Program-made: the position numbers and the translations under genes
Assembly (NCBI GenBank): GCA_041749255.1
Contig: JBGTBR010000076.1
Coordinates: 1 to 64,000 of the forward strand
Length of the DNA: 64,000 bases
Reading direction: 5' to 3'
Source of the DNA: JABDLO01 sp041749255
Lineage (GTDB): Bacteria > Bacteroidota > Bacteroidia > Chitinophagales > Saprospiraceae
Part shown: positions 8,955 through 17,205 of the stretch, one piece after another
Layout of the letters: each line of letters starts with the position of its first letter
Numbering within the stretch: position 1 is the first letter of the stretch
Notes under the pieces: generated by a model
What the model was told of the DNA's origin: nothing
The model's database searches: none
The model's input: only the letters and a program-made list of their open reading frames with translations

Positions 8955-10547
8955 CTAATCACTATGAACTAAAACAACGGGAGGGCTCATTTTTTGGGTT
9001 AATCTGGAAACGATCAGGATCGTAAACAATCCGCTTAGCATAGAAAATGTGCGGAATGGAAATAATACCTCGTTACCCTGAATCATGGGATATTGAATAA
9101 AAATATCAATTCCCAAAGTTTCATCTCCTCCTCCAAATCGCAAAATTGCAGCTACGATAAAACCGGCAGCGGCACCCCATACATTGGCTTTAGGATCAAA
9201 AAGTGCACACACCAAAGCGGGAAAGAGTAAGCAATAAACAAAATCGCTGCACAGAAACCACAGCTTATAGACACTCGTGATATTCAGGGCTATGATGGTA
9301 GCTGCTATTCCAATGATCCAGATACATCGCCGTATAATTTTTGCCAGGTTTTCAGAAGTTATATCAGGTTTGAATAGAGGTCGGTATACGTTCCATCCCG
9401 ACATAGAGGCTGCGGACAAAATGGAAGAATCTACTGAAGACATCACAGCTGCGGCGATGGCACCCAGACCAATTGTTCCTATTGCAGTAGGCGTGAGATA
9501 CCGCATTACATGTGGAAGGATGGTGGCCGGTTGCTCAGGTAAAGGAAGTCCCATTTCAGCCCAATCGGTCACACTTCCTATGATACCTATTAAAGAAGCA
9601 GGGATGGCAACCAATAAACAAACAACACCGGCAAAAAAGGACAAACGAACGGCTACATCAGCAGATTTTGCTGAAAGCACTCTTTGAAAATACACTTGCC
9701 ATGGAATACCCCCAAAAATCAATAGCAGTGCATAATCCCACCACATCCAGTAATACTCTCCCAGTGCTTCTTTAGAGGGCAAAAGTGTCGCCCTGGATCC
9801 CATTTTTAAAGTATACTTATCCCAGGCGGCACTTATCCCACCTACATGTTCGCTGGCAAACGGTATAATCAGAACCAGGCCCACTATCAATAATATCAAT
9901 TGTACAACATCGGTCAGAGCCACGGCCCATAATCCACCGATGGCTGTATATGCGATAGCTATGACTGCTGAAATGACAATGGCGGGTTGAAGTTCCAAAC
10001 CTAAGACTACTCCAAAAGTGGTTCCCAAAGCGGTGAGTATGGCTGCGGTCCAGAATATTTCTCCACTGAGTGCCGGTATAAATAAAACTGCTGCCATTCT
10101 TTTACCAAAACGTTGAGCAAGGGGATCCAGCATGGTCTTGAAACCGTAATTTCTCATTTTTCGGGCAAAAAATAATCCTCCGACAAACAAACTCAAGGCG
10201 TATCCCCATGGTGCCTGCACCCATATTAAACCGTAATTTTGATCGTAAGAATACTCTGCTGTACCATTGATAAAGCCCCCTCCAATCCAGGTAGCACTCA
10301 TGGTAAAGACAGCAATAAATAAAGGTAGTTGCCGGCCAGCCAAAAGTACGCTGTTCACGTCGTCATTTTTTCTTAGGTTTGACGCATAGGCTCCGAAGTA
10401 AAATATCAATACATAAAACACAATCATGGCAAAAAAACCTGGCCATGCTACATCGTAGTCGGTAAAGAAGTACAAATAACCCGCAAGAACCAATAAAAAC
10501 ACAAATAAGACTAAAGTAGGCCTTAGAGTTGTATTTGTTTTGAGCAT
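8955..10547 (-). CDS. Sodium:solute symporter, high-affinity choline transporter-like
   Basis: This is a 530-residue sodium:solute symporter (SSF) with about 13 hydrophobic segments. The motifs ATWIGGGFINGTAEYSY, GLIWVQAPWGYALSL and AIGGLWAVALTDVVQ resemble the animal high-affinity choline transporter branch (SLC5A7-like) rather than the proline or sugar branches. It is divergent from a phosphatidylcholine synthase 275 bases away, which supports choline as substrate. Substrate assignment within the SSF family from sequence alone is uncertain; other quaternary amines or small solutes remain possible. Confidence 0.75.
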   Translation of the reverse strand: MLKTNTTLRPTLVLFVFLLVLAGYLYFFTDYDVAWPGFFAMIVFYVLIFYFGAYASNLRKNDDVNSVLLAGRQLPLFIAVFTMSATWIGGGFINGTAEYSYDQNYGLIWVQAPWGYALSLFVGGLFFARKMRNYGFKTMLDPLAQRFGKRMAAVLFIPALSGEIFWTAAILTALGTTFGVVLGLELQPAIVISAVIAIAYTAIGGLWAVALTDVVQLILLIVGLVLIIPFASEHVGGISAAWDKYTLKMGSRATLLPSKEALGEYYWMWWDYALLLIFGGIPWQVYFQRVLSAKSADVAVRLSFFAGVVCLLVAIPASLIGIIGSVTDWAEMGLPLPEQPATILPHVMRYLTPTAIGTIGLGAIAAAVMSSVDSSILSAASMSGWNVYRPLFKPDITSENLAKIIRRCIWIIGIAATIIALNITSVYKLWFLCSDFVYCLLFPALVCALFDPKANVWGAAAGFIVAAILRFGGGDETLGIDIFIQYPMIQGNEVLFPFRTFSMLSGLFTILIVSRLTQKMSPPVVLVHSD

Positions 10548-10822
10548 CGTTTTTTACAAATGATGTTATAATTAGCTATATATTTTTCAAATTGTAACAC
10601 TAAGCTATATATTTTTAGAGGAAATCTTAAGTCATTTTTCTATAGAAATGGCTTTTGTTCAATGCATATTAGTTCTAATGTTACAATAAATTTTCGAAGT
10701 CTTATTTAAAATCCATTATTTTCAATCAATCGTTGTATGTTTATTTTGTAATTTTTATCTAAATGATTAAAATCAAGCTTTACAACATTGTGTAAAATTC
10801 CAACCAATTTAATTATATTCTT
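10548..10822. promoter_or_regulatory. Divergent control region with a 14-bp direct repeat
   Basis: This 275-base AT-rich region separates the symporter (minus) from the phosphatidylcholine synthase (plus). The sequence agctatatattttt occurs exactly twice, at 10574-10587 and 10603-10616, 29 bases apart start to start (just under three helical turns). This is the geometry expected for a regulator binding site near the symporter promoter, but no regulator gene is adjacent, so the function is a guess. Confidence 0.35.
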
Positions 10823-11539
10823 TTGAGACACACTTACCTTTTTTATCAAAAACTTTTAGCCTGGATTGTACACATTTTCAGTTCTTTGGGCCTATTAGCC
10901 GGATTTATGGCTCTTCTGGCCATTCATGAACACAATTGGAGATGGGCCATGTTTTGGTTGTTGATTGCTTTAATCATTGATGGTATTGATGGTAGTCTTG
11001 CGAGATTATTCAGGGTGAAGGAGGTTTTGCCTTATATGAATGGTAAGCTTATGGATCATTTGATTGATTTTGTAAATTATGCCCTCATTCCTGCCTTTAT
11101 GTTTTATGAGGCAGAGCTGGTGCCTGAAGGCTGGAGGCTGGGGTTGACATTTCTTATATTGTTGGTATCATTGCTCTATTACGGCAGGGACGGCATGGTA
11201 ACGAAGGATTATTATTTTGTAGGTTTTCCGGTGTTGTGGAATATCGTTATGGGATATTATATTTTTGTCCTGGATGCCTCTCCTTTCATGTATATCCTTT
11301 TGACATTATTGATTGCAGTGTTGCATTTTGTTCCTTTGAAAATCGCTTATCCGAGTCAGAATTTACGTTTCAAATTACCTACGCTTTTGGTTGCATTTGT
11401 TTTTATACTCACTTTTATTTTGTTGGTCTATTATTCTCCAGATCGACCTCTTTGGTTATTGATCAGTGCCTGGGCTACCGCTGGATATTTTGCTTTATTG
11501 GCTGTATATATTACCTGGTTTGATAAACATCAACTGTAA
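10823..11539 (+). CDS. pcs: Phosphatidylcholine synthase (CDP-diacylglycerol:choline type)
   Basis: Pcs joins choline directly to CDP-diacylglycerol to make phosphatidylcholine in the inner membrane. The 238-residue protein has the CDP-alcohol phosphatidyltransferase signature D-GID-GSLAR...GKLMDHLIDF (near residues 53-85) and about eight membrane segments. The neighbouring blocks VKEVLP, the LIDFVNYALIPAF segment and KDYYFVGFPVLWN match what I recall of rhizobial Pcs (VKEVLP, IDYVTYVLLPAF, FFSGFPVVWN), which separates it from phosphatidylserine or glycerophosphate synthases. The start is a TTG; no ATG fits, since the conserved region begins at about residue 14. The choline-transporter-like symporter upstream is the likely choline supplier. 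Confidence 0.85.
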   Translation: MRHTYLFYQKLLAWIVHIFSSLGLLAGFMALLAIHEHNWRWAMFWLLIALIIDGIDGSLARLFRVKEVLPYMNGKLMDHLIDFVNYALIPAFMFYEAELVPEGWRLGLTFLILLVSLLYYGRDGMVTKDYYFVGFPVLWNIVMGYYIFVLDASPFMYILLTLLIAVLHFVPLKIAYPSQNLRFKLPTLLVAFVFILTFILLVYYSPDRPLWLLISAWATAGYFALLAVYITWFDKHQL

Positions 11540-11636
11540 TAACACTTATGGTCACGTATCGGATGGCAAGAAAAAATGCCTTGGAAAGTTAATTACACTT
11601 ATTAAGTTTACATATTAAAATGAGATCTTGAATTCG

Positions 11637-13832
11637 ATGGAATTAATGCTGAGATGTGTAGTGCTGATAGTTTTCTTTGTTTTTACACAAACGGAAAGTT
11701 GGACTCAAACGGCAACTCTTAATGCCTACCGTCTTCAACCCGATGAGGTTATCTTTTTGGACGGAAATATTATAGAATGCTTTTGGGAGAATGTAGATCA
11801 GGCTACAGGATTTTTGCAGCAGGAGCCGATAGAAGGCAATGAAGCGACCGAACAAACCATAGTGCGGATTGCCTATGATGACAATAATCTTTATATAGGT
11901 GTTATTCTCTACGATTCAGAACCTGAAGGCATCAAGGGATTTCAGCGTAAATGGGATCAATCCCTGGATACAGATGATCGTTTTATATGGATTCTCGATA
12001 CCTATAATGACCAGCGAAATGCGTATTATTTTGAGATCAATCCCGAAGGGTTGATGGGAGATGCCATCTTGAAAACAGGTCAGGGTACGAGTCTCAACAG
12101 GTCGTGGAATGGCATTTGGCAGGCGTGGGTAACAAAAGGTCCGTTTGGATGGTCTGCAGAAATCAGGATTCCTTTCCGCACGGTTAATTTTAACCCAGAA
12201 AATGATACCTGGGGCATAAATTTTCAGCGCACCATCCGCCGTAAAAATGAGGAGATACTATGGACAGGGCACCGCCGCAACCAGGGTATTTTGCGACCGC
12301 AAGATGCTGGTAAGCTGCAGGGATTGCATCAACTTTCCATGGGCATAGGTCTTGAAGCCATTCCCTATGCGATTTCGACATACAATACCAAAGGAAGCAA
12401 ATCTACTTTTGAAAATAGCATAAGCGGGAATGGGGGTATGGATATTAACTATAGTATAACTCCCAATTTGAGAGCCGGGCTCACGTTTAATACAGACTTT
12501 GCCGAAACAGAAGTTGATGACCGGCAGGTAAATCTCACGCGATTTCCACTATTTTTTCCTGAGAGACGGGCTTTTTTTCTGGAGGGATCCTCAGTCTTTA
12601 ATTTTGCACCATCGAGTTTCCCTTATCCCTACTTTAGTCGTCGTATAGGCTTGCAGGGTGGGGAGCCGGTACCAATATTTGGGGGAGGAAGATTGATTGG
12701 CCGGGTAGGGCAGTCCGATATTGGATTGATCCATATCAGGACACGGGAAGCTTCTGACGGTACACCTCCAGAGGATTTTACCGTTGCCAGAATCACAAAC
12801 AATATTCTCCGTGAGAGTCAGTTTGGAGTCATGTATACCCGTCGATCTACCGATGGTGATTCATTGGTTGACCGACATACTCTGGGTTTTGACATCGATT
12901 TGGGAACTTCCCGGTTTATGGGCAACAAAAATCTTCAATTTCAGGCATTTATGGTATTTCATAATGAAGGATTGCCGGATGTCAGGGAATCGGAATTTTG
13001 GGACAGAACAGTAAAAGGTATGCGAATCAATTTTCCCAATCAACCCTGGTCAGGGCATGTTTCTTACCGTGAATTTGGCAATGCCTATGATCCTGCTGTG
13101 GGTTTTGCCCCACGCGTTGCTTTCCGTCGTCTCCAACCAACCATTACGTATTCGCCACTGGTGTCAAAGAGCAATACGATTCGCGAGCTCACCTGGAGAT
13201 ATCACCTAGAATATCTGATGGATCTAGACTTTCGACCGGCTACTGTCAATCATACCCTCACATTACTTGGTCTTCGTTTTGAGACGGGTGATTTTTTTCA
13301 ATTGGCCCTAACCCACAACTACGAAAATCTGGACTTCAACTTCGATATTTTAAGAGATGGAGAGTTTATCATTCCTATTGGTGAATATTTTAATCCTGGT
13401 TATTCATTGTCTTTTTCTTCAGCATCATGGCGACGAATTACCGGCAGCATACAACACAACCGGTCTGGCTTTTGGGGTGGTACGAGGAGTCAGATTGATG
13501 CAGATGTTACTATTCGCCCCTTCATCGGAGTGAATATCACTGCTAATTGGTTATACAATAAAGTCGTGTTTCAAAATGGAGGTTTTGATGCCCATATATT
13601 TAGGCTTTTGAGTAGCATAGATCTTACTCCACTTATTTCGCTGAATATAAATACGCAATACGACAATGTAACACGGTTATTGGGTATGAACAGTCGATTC
13701 ATCTGGATATTAAAACCTGGCACCAACCTTTTTGTAGTCTATAACCACAACTGGCAGCAATTTGATATAGATGGCTTACGCTCACTGGAAAGCAGGACAA
13801 GTGTGAAGTTTGCGTATACGTACCGGTTTTAG
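11637..13832 (+). CDS. DUF5916-family outer-membrane protein with CBM9-like domain
   Basis: A protein of about 731 residues with a signal peptide (LRCVVLIVFFVFTQTESWTQ). It has an N-terminal CBM9-like beta-sandwich (about residues 25-210: LDGNIIECFWENVDQATGF, IAYDDNNLYIGVILYDSEP, SAEIRIPF). This is followed by the DUF5916 region with its hallmark FPLFFPERRAFFLEGSSVF and then alternating beta strands ending in YTYRF, typical of an outer-membrane barrel. The function of the family is unknown; it is common in Bacteroidota and often encoded near peptidases. The ATG at 11637 was preferred over a TTG three codons upstream. Confidence 0.8.
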   Translation: MELMLRCVVLIVFFVFTQTESWTQTATLNAYRLQPDEVIFLDGNIIECFWENVDQATGFLQQEPIEGNEATEQTIVRIAYDDNNLYIGVILYDSEPEGIKGFQRKWDQSLDTDDRFIWILDTYNDQRNAYYFEINPEGLMGDAILKTGQGTSLNRSWNGIWQAWVTKGPFGWSAEIRIPFRTVNFNPENDTWGINFQRTIRRKNEEILWTGHRRNQGILRPQDAGKLQGLHQLSMGIGLEAIPYAISTYNTKGSKSTFENSISGNGGMDINYSITPNLRAGLTFNTDFAETEVDDRQVNLTRFPLFFPERRAFFLEGSSVFNFAPSSFPYPYFSRRIGLQGGEPVPIFGGGRLIGRVGQSDIGLIHIRTREASDGTPPEDFTVARITNNILRESQFGVMYTRRSTDGDSLVDRHTLGFDIDLGTSRFMGNKNLQFQAFMVFHNEGLPDVRESEFWDRTVKGMRINFPNQPWSGHVSYREFGNAYDPAVGFAPRVAFRRLQPTITYSPLVSKSNTIRELTWRYHLEYLMDLDFRPATVNHTLTLLGLRFETGDFFQLALTHNYENLDFNFDILRDGEFIIPIGEYFNPGYSLSFSSASWRRITGSIQHNRSGFWGGTRSQIDADVTIRPFIGVNITANWLYNKVVFQNGGFDAHIFRLLSSIDLTPLISLNINTQYDNVTRLLGMNSRFIWILKPGTNLFVVYNHNWQQFDIDGLRSLESRTSVKFAYTYRF

Positions 13833-14095
13833 AACCAGGGTCTAATTATTCGGTGTTTTAGACTATAATTTTGGTTTTTCTTGGCGGTCTATGCGAGAAC
13901 CTATCACCAAGAGTTTGTTGTATAATACTTCGTATGTTACATTTACTTTTTCTATTTCACGCAGAGATCGCAAAGGTTTTTCACGCGAAGGGGGCGCAAA
14001 GGAGGTCAATAACTCATTCAACCCTTGTAGAATCTCTTAGAAGTAGGAGAAAAAATAATGTAAACGTAAAACATTACAAAACAGAATATTAAGAA
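13833..14095. repeat. Gene-free stretch with CGCAAAGG-type repeats
   Basis: Between the DUF5916 gene and the tRNA there is no credible gene. Two imperfect copies of a cacgc...cgcaaagg motif lie at about 13958-13976 and 13981-14002. Motifs of this kind recur between genes in many Bacteroidota. A short open frame here (13871-14092) has a composition unlike its neighbours and was not called. Confidence 0.35.
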
Positions 14096-14130
14096 TAAAA
14101 AAAGGCTTCTCAATTCACGAGAAGCCTTTG
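14096..14130 (-). terminator. Rho-independent terminator of tRNA-Asp
   Basis: Read on the minus strand, the stem AAAGGCTTCTC pairs with GAGAAGCCTTT around the loop GTGAATT and runs into a T tract. It sits directly after the 3' end of the tRNA. Confidence 0.8.
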
Positions 14131-14204
14131 CGGTCCGGACGGGACTCGAACCCGCGACCCCCTGCGTGACAGGCAGGTATTCTAACCAACTGAACTACCG
14201 AACC
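14131..14204 (-). tRNA. tRNA-Asp (anticodon GTC)
   Basis: The minus strand from 14204 folds as a tRNA of 74 bases. The acceptor stem GGTTCGG pairs with CCGGACC (with a G-T pair), and the D arm contains AGTTCAGTTGGTTAGAAT. The anticodon arm is CCTGC-CTGTCAC-GCAGG with anticodon GTC, and the T arm contains GGTTCGAGTCC. CCA is not encoded. It is an isolated tRNA with its own terminator. The 14205-14438 spacer before accA shows nothing else I can name. Confidence 0.96.
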
Positions 14205-14438
14205 TTCATTTTTGTCTTCCAGAATAAATCAGAACTAACCTGCTTTATTTTGAAGAAAACCCACTCTAAAAGAGTGCTGCCTTTATAAGCGAAGCAAATG
14301 TATGAAACCTTTCATGAATGGGACAATCTTTCAACTTAATTTTTTAAAAAAAAGTTGCACATCATGGCAAGGCATAAGCTTATTTGCTAATTTTACAAAT
14401 TATACTATATATTCAGAGATTAACTAAACACATTTCAC

Positions 14439-15410
14439 ATGGTATTTCTTGAGTTTGAAAAGCCTCTGGAAAATTTATATGATCAATTGGAAAAGATCAG
14501 ACAGGTAGGTGAGGAGGGCGATATTGATGTTTCCGATAAAGTCAAAGAACTGGAAAGTAAAATTAGAAATATCAAAAAAACCATATACTCCAATCTAACC
14601 GGTTGGCAAAAAGTACAACTCTCAAGGCATCCGGAAAGACCTTATACACTGTATTATATTAGAAATATATGCAAGCGATTTATCGAATTACACGGCGATC
14701 GATTTTTTAAGGATGATAAGGCCATCGTCGGGGGAATTGGAAGGATCAATGGTCATTCTGTCGTGATTATGGGTCACCAAAAAGGGGTAAACACCAAAAT
14801 GCGGCAGTATCGCAATTTTGGTATGGCTAATCCCGAGGGTTACCGAAAAGCACTCCGACTTATGAAGTTGGCTGAAAGATTTAATCTTCCTGTTGTATGT
14901 CTCATTGACACTCCGGGAGCGTATCCTGGTCTTGAAGCCGAAGAACGGGGTCAGGCAGAGGCTATAGCCCGCAACCTGTTTGAAATGGCTCAGTTAAAGG
15001 TTCCAATTCTATGCTATGTTATTGGCGAAGGTGCATCAGGGGGAGCACTGGGCATCGGATTGGGCGATAAGGTTTTTATGTTTGAAAATACGTGGTATTC
15101 TGTGATATCGCCAGAATCGTGTTCATCCATACTTTGGCGAAGTTGGGATTATAAAGAAGTAGCTGCTGAAGCGTTGAAACTTACAGCGGATCATATGTTG
15201 AATTTTGGGTTGATAGATGAAATTATAAAAGAACCGCTGGGTGGAGCTCATACCGATCCTGAAAAAATGGCAAGAATATTGAAGTCACATATAAAAAAGG
15301 AACTTCAACCATTGATGGAAATGGATCCCGAAGAAAGAATAATGGCAAGAGTAGAGAAGTATAATAATATGGGACAATTTTCCCTCAGAGAAGATTCCAT
15401 TTCAACTTGA
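14439..15410 (+). CDS. accA: Acetyl-CoA carboxylase carboxyltransferase subunit alpha
   Basis: AccA forms, with AccD, the carboxyltransferase that moves CO2 from biotin to acetyl-CoA, giving malonyl-CoA for fatty-acid synthesis. The 323-residue protein has the N-terminal helix (FEKPLENLYDQLEKIRQ), LSRHPERPYTLYYI, ELHGDRFFKDD, the CLIDTPGAYPGLEAEERGQ segment and GEGASGGALGIG, all diagnostic of AccA. AccD and the biotin subunits are not in the window. A small gene of unknown function starts two bases after the stop, so the two are probably co-transcribed. Confidence 0.96.
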   Translation: MVFLEFEKPLENLYDQLEKIRQVGEEGDIDVSDKVKELESKIRNIKKTIYSNLTGWQKVQLSRHPERPYTLYYIRNICKRFIELHGDRFFKDDKAIVGGIGRINGHSVVIMGHQKGVNTKMRQYRNFGMANPEGYRKALRLMKLAERFNLPVVCLIDTPGAYPGLEAEERGQAEAIARNLFEMAQLKVPILCYVIGEGASGGALGIGLGDKVFMFENTWYSVISPESCSSILWRSWDYKEVAAEALKLTADHMLNFGLIDEIIKEPLGGAHTDPEKMARILKSHIKKELQPLMEMDPEERIMARVEKYNNMGQFSLREDSIST

Positions 15411-15411
15411 C

Positions 15412-15939
15412 ATGGCAATACAGTTAATAAAAAAGTGGTCGTTTAACAGGAAACTCAATCAAAAGAGACTCAGAAACAGAGATACTGTTTTTGATACCGT
15501 AAGTAAGAGTTATAAAATTGGTATTTTCTACACGTCTCATAATTTGGAGGATGACAAAGCCATTCATGCCCTAAAAGAAAAATTAAGTGGATTCAACTAT
15601 TATGTCAGAACGCTGGCCTATGTAGACAGGGGAGGTCAGGAGTTATCGGGATATGTCAGATCTTATAACCGGTCAAAAGTGTCCTGGGATGAAATTCCAC
15701 TGGAATCCTATGTAGATGAATTCATTTCCACCAGGTTTGATTTACTCATTTGCCCGATAGTACAACTCGAAGCCCATCACCGATACATCATATCGTTAAC
15801 CAATGCAGAGATCAAGGCCGGAATAGACTCGGGAAGAAAAAATGATCTCTTCGATCTTATGATAGATGTGAATTCTGAAATCGATACGGTTCAAGCCATT
15901 GATCTGCTGTATCGCCAAATACAACTCATATTGCATTAA
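15412..15939 (+). CDS. Uncharacterised Bacteroidota protein (DUF6913-like)
   Basis: A soluble 175-residue protein with no signal peptide or membrane segment. It contains IGIFYTSHNLEDDKAIHALKEKL and YVDEFISTRFDLLICPI, and I recognise it as a conserved Bacteroidota family (resembling DUF6913) without known activity. It starts immediately after accA. The tight spacing suggests joint expression with accA, but no role in lipid synthesis can be read from the sequence. Confidence 0.65.
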   Translation: MAIQLIKKWSFNRKLNQKRLRNRDTVFDTVSKSYKIGIFYTSHNLEDDKAIHALKEKLSGFNYYVRTLAYVDRGGQELSGYVRSYNRSKVSWDEIPLESYVDEFISTRFDLLICPIVQLEAHHRYIISLTNAEIKAGIDSGRKNDLFDLMIDVNSEIDTVQAIDLLYRQIQLILH

Positions 15940-16062
15940 TATTTTCAAACAAATAATATTACTGAACTTTGATCTTGTTTAGTGACTTATTATTGCATTA
16001 ATGTATGATCGTTGAGTACTTTCTATCATTAAAATTTAATTCTCTTTTCATAATAATAAGAA

Positions 16063-16965
16063 ATGATGATGCCTAACCCATATATAGGAACCGGAGTAGC
16101 GCTGATCACACCTTTTAAGGATACACAAGTAGACTATCAAGCTTTGGAAGCCATCATTGAATACGTCATCGCAGGCGGGGTAGATTACCTCGTTATGTTG
16201 GGTTCCACAGGAGAGACAGCTACTTTAAATGATGAAGAGGCTCGCAGCATTCTTGACTTTACGATAAAGGTAGTTCAAGGCAGAAAACCCATTGTAGCCG
16301 GAAATTTCGGTATGAATAATACCCTCGAGCTGGTCAAGCAAATTCGCCGGTATGATTTTGATGGTATCAATGCCATTTTATCTTCGAGTCCTGCCTATGT
16401 CAAACCTTCTCAGGAAGGCATTTACCGGCATTATATGGAAGTGCAGGAGGCGAGTCCGATACCGATTATTTTATACAATGTACCAGGACGCACACGATCA
16501 AATATGGAATGGACTACCACTGTGAAACTGGCCAGAGCCAGCGAGAAGTTTATAGGGATCAAAGAAGCCTCCGGTGATTTGATCCAAACTACGCGTATCC
16601 TGAAAAACAGACCTGCCGGGTTTTTTGTCACTTCAGGTGATGATGAAGTTGCCTTACCTATGATAGCATGCGGCGGTGAAGGTGTGATCTCTGTTATGGC
16701 TAATGCATTGCCAGGAGCGTTTTCTCAAATGATCCGTGCAGCACTCAACCACGACTACGAAACGGCAAGAGCATTGAATTTCAAAACCTACGATTTACAC
16801 CATTGGTTGTATGTGGAAGGAAATCCAGTAGGTATCAAATCTGCTATGGAAATTCTGGGCTATTGTACCCATGAAGTGCGACTACCCTTATCCCCAATGT
16901 CACCCTCCAATTACCAGAGACTAAAAGACGTTCTTCAACAGGTTATGAGTTATTTTGAAAAGTAA
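16063..16965 (+). CDS. dapA: 4-hydroxy-tetrahydrodipicolinate synthase
   Basis: DapA condenses pyruvate with aspartate semialdehyde at the branch point to diaminopimelate and lysine. The 300-residue TIM-barrel protein has GSTGETATL near residue 46 (pyruvate-binding Thr pair), ILYNVPGRT near 137 with the catalytic-triad Tyr, and GIKEASGD near 166 with the Schiff-base lysine. The start region reads MMMPNPYIGTGVALITPF; any of the first three Met codons could be used. It appears to be a single-gene unit. Confidence 0.94.
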   Translation: MMMPNPYIGTGVALITPFKDTQVDYQALEAIIEYVIAGGVDYLVMLGSTGETATLNDEEARSILDFTIKVVQGRKPIVAGNFGMNNTLELVKQIRRYDFDGINAILSSSPAYVKPSQEGIYRHYMEVQEASPIPIILYNVPGRTRSNMEWTTTVKLARASEKFIGIKEASGDLIQTTRILKNRPAGFFVTSGDDEVALPMIACGGEGVISVMANALPGAFSQMIRAALNHDYETARALNFKTYDLHHWLYVEGNPVGIKSAMEILGYCTHEVRLPLSPMSPSNYQRLKDVLQQVMSYFEK

Positions 16966-17205
16966 GAATGAGGATAAGGTTAAGGTTGAGGATAAGGTTT
17001 TCGCCTACGGCAGGTCTGAAGGTCTGAAAGTCGGAGGGTTGACCGTGACCTTTCGATTTTAACCATTTAAACGCTTAACATTTAACTTCCCTTAATCCCT
17101 TAATCCCAAATTTCCTTCATACGAGCCAACTGCTAAAAGCAATTTGGCTACGAGCTACCAGCTACGAGCTACCAGCTAAATGAGGTTGAGGTTTAAATTT
17201 TAAAC
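16966..17205. repeat. Low-complexity intergenic repeats
   Basis: The spacer between dapA and the convergent peptidase contains a direct repeat of gaggataaggtt (16970-16981 and 16988-16999). It also has a tandem repeat of the 14-base unit gctacgagctacca (17147-17160 and 17161-17174, with a partial third copy). No gene or terminator is evident. Such short repeats are prone to slippage and may vary between strains. Confidence 0.6.

Noticed and set aside
13871..14092. Open frame of 73 codons before the tRNA
   Set aside because: It runs through the CGCAAAGG repeats and into the terminator region, and its product looks like translated repeat sequence.
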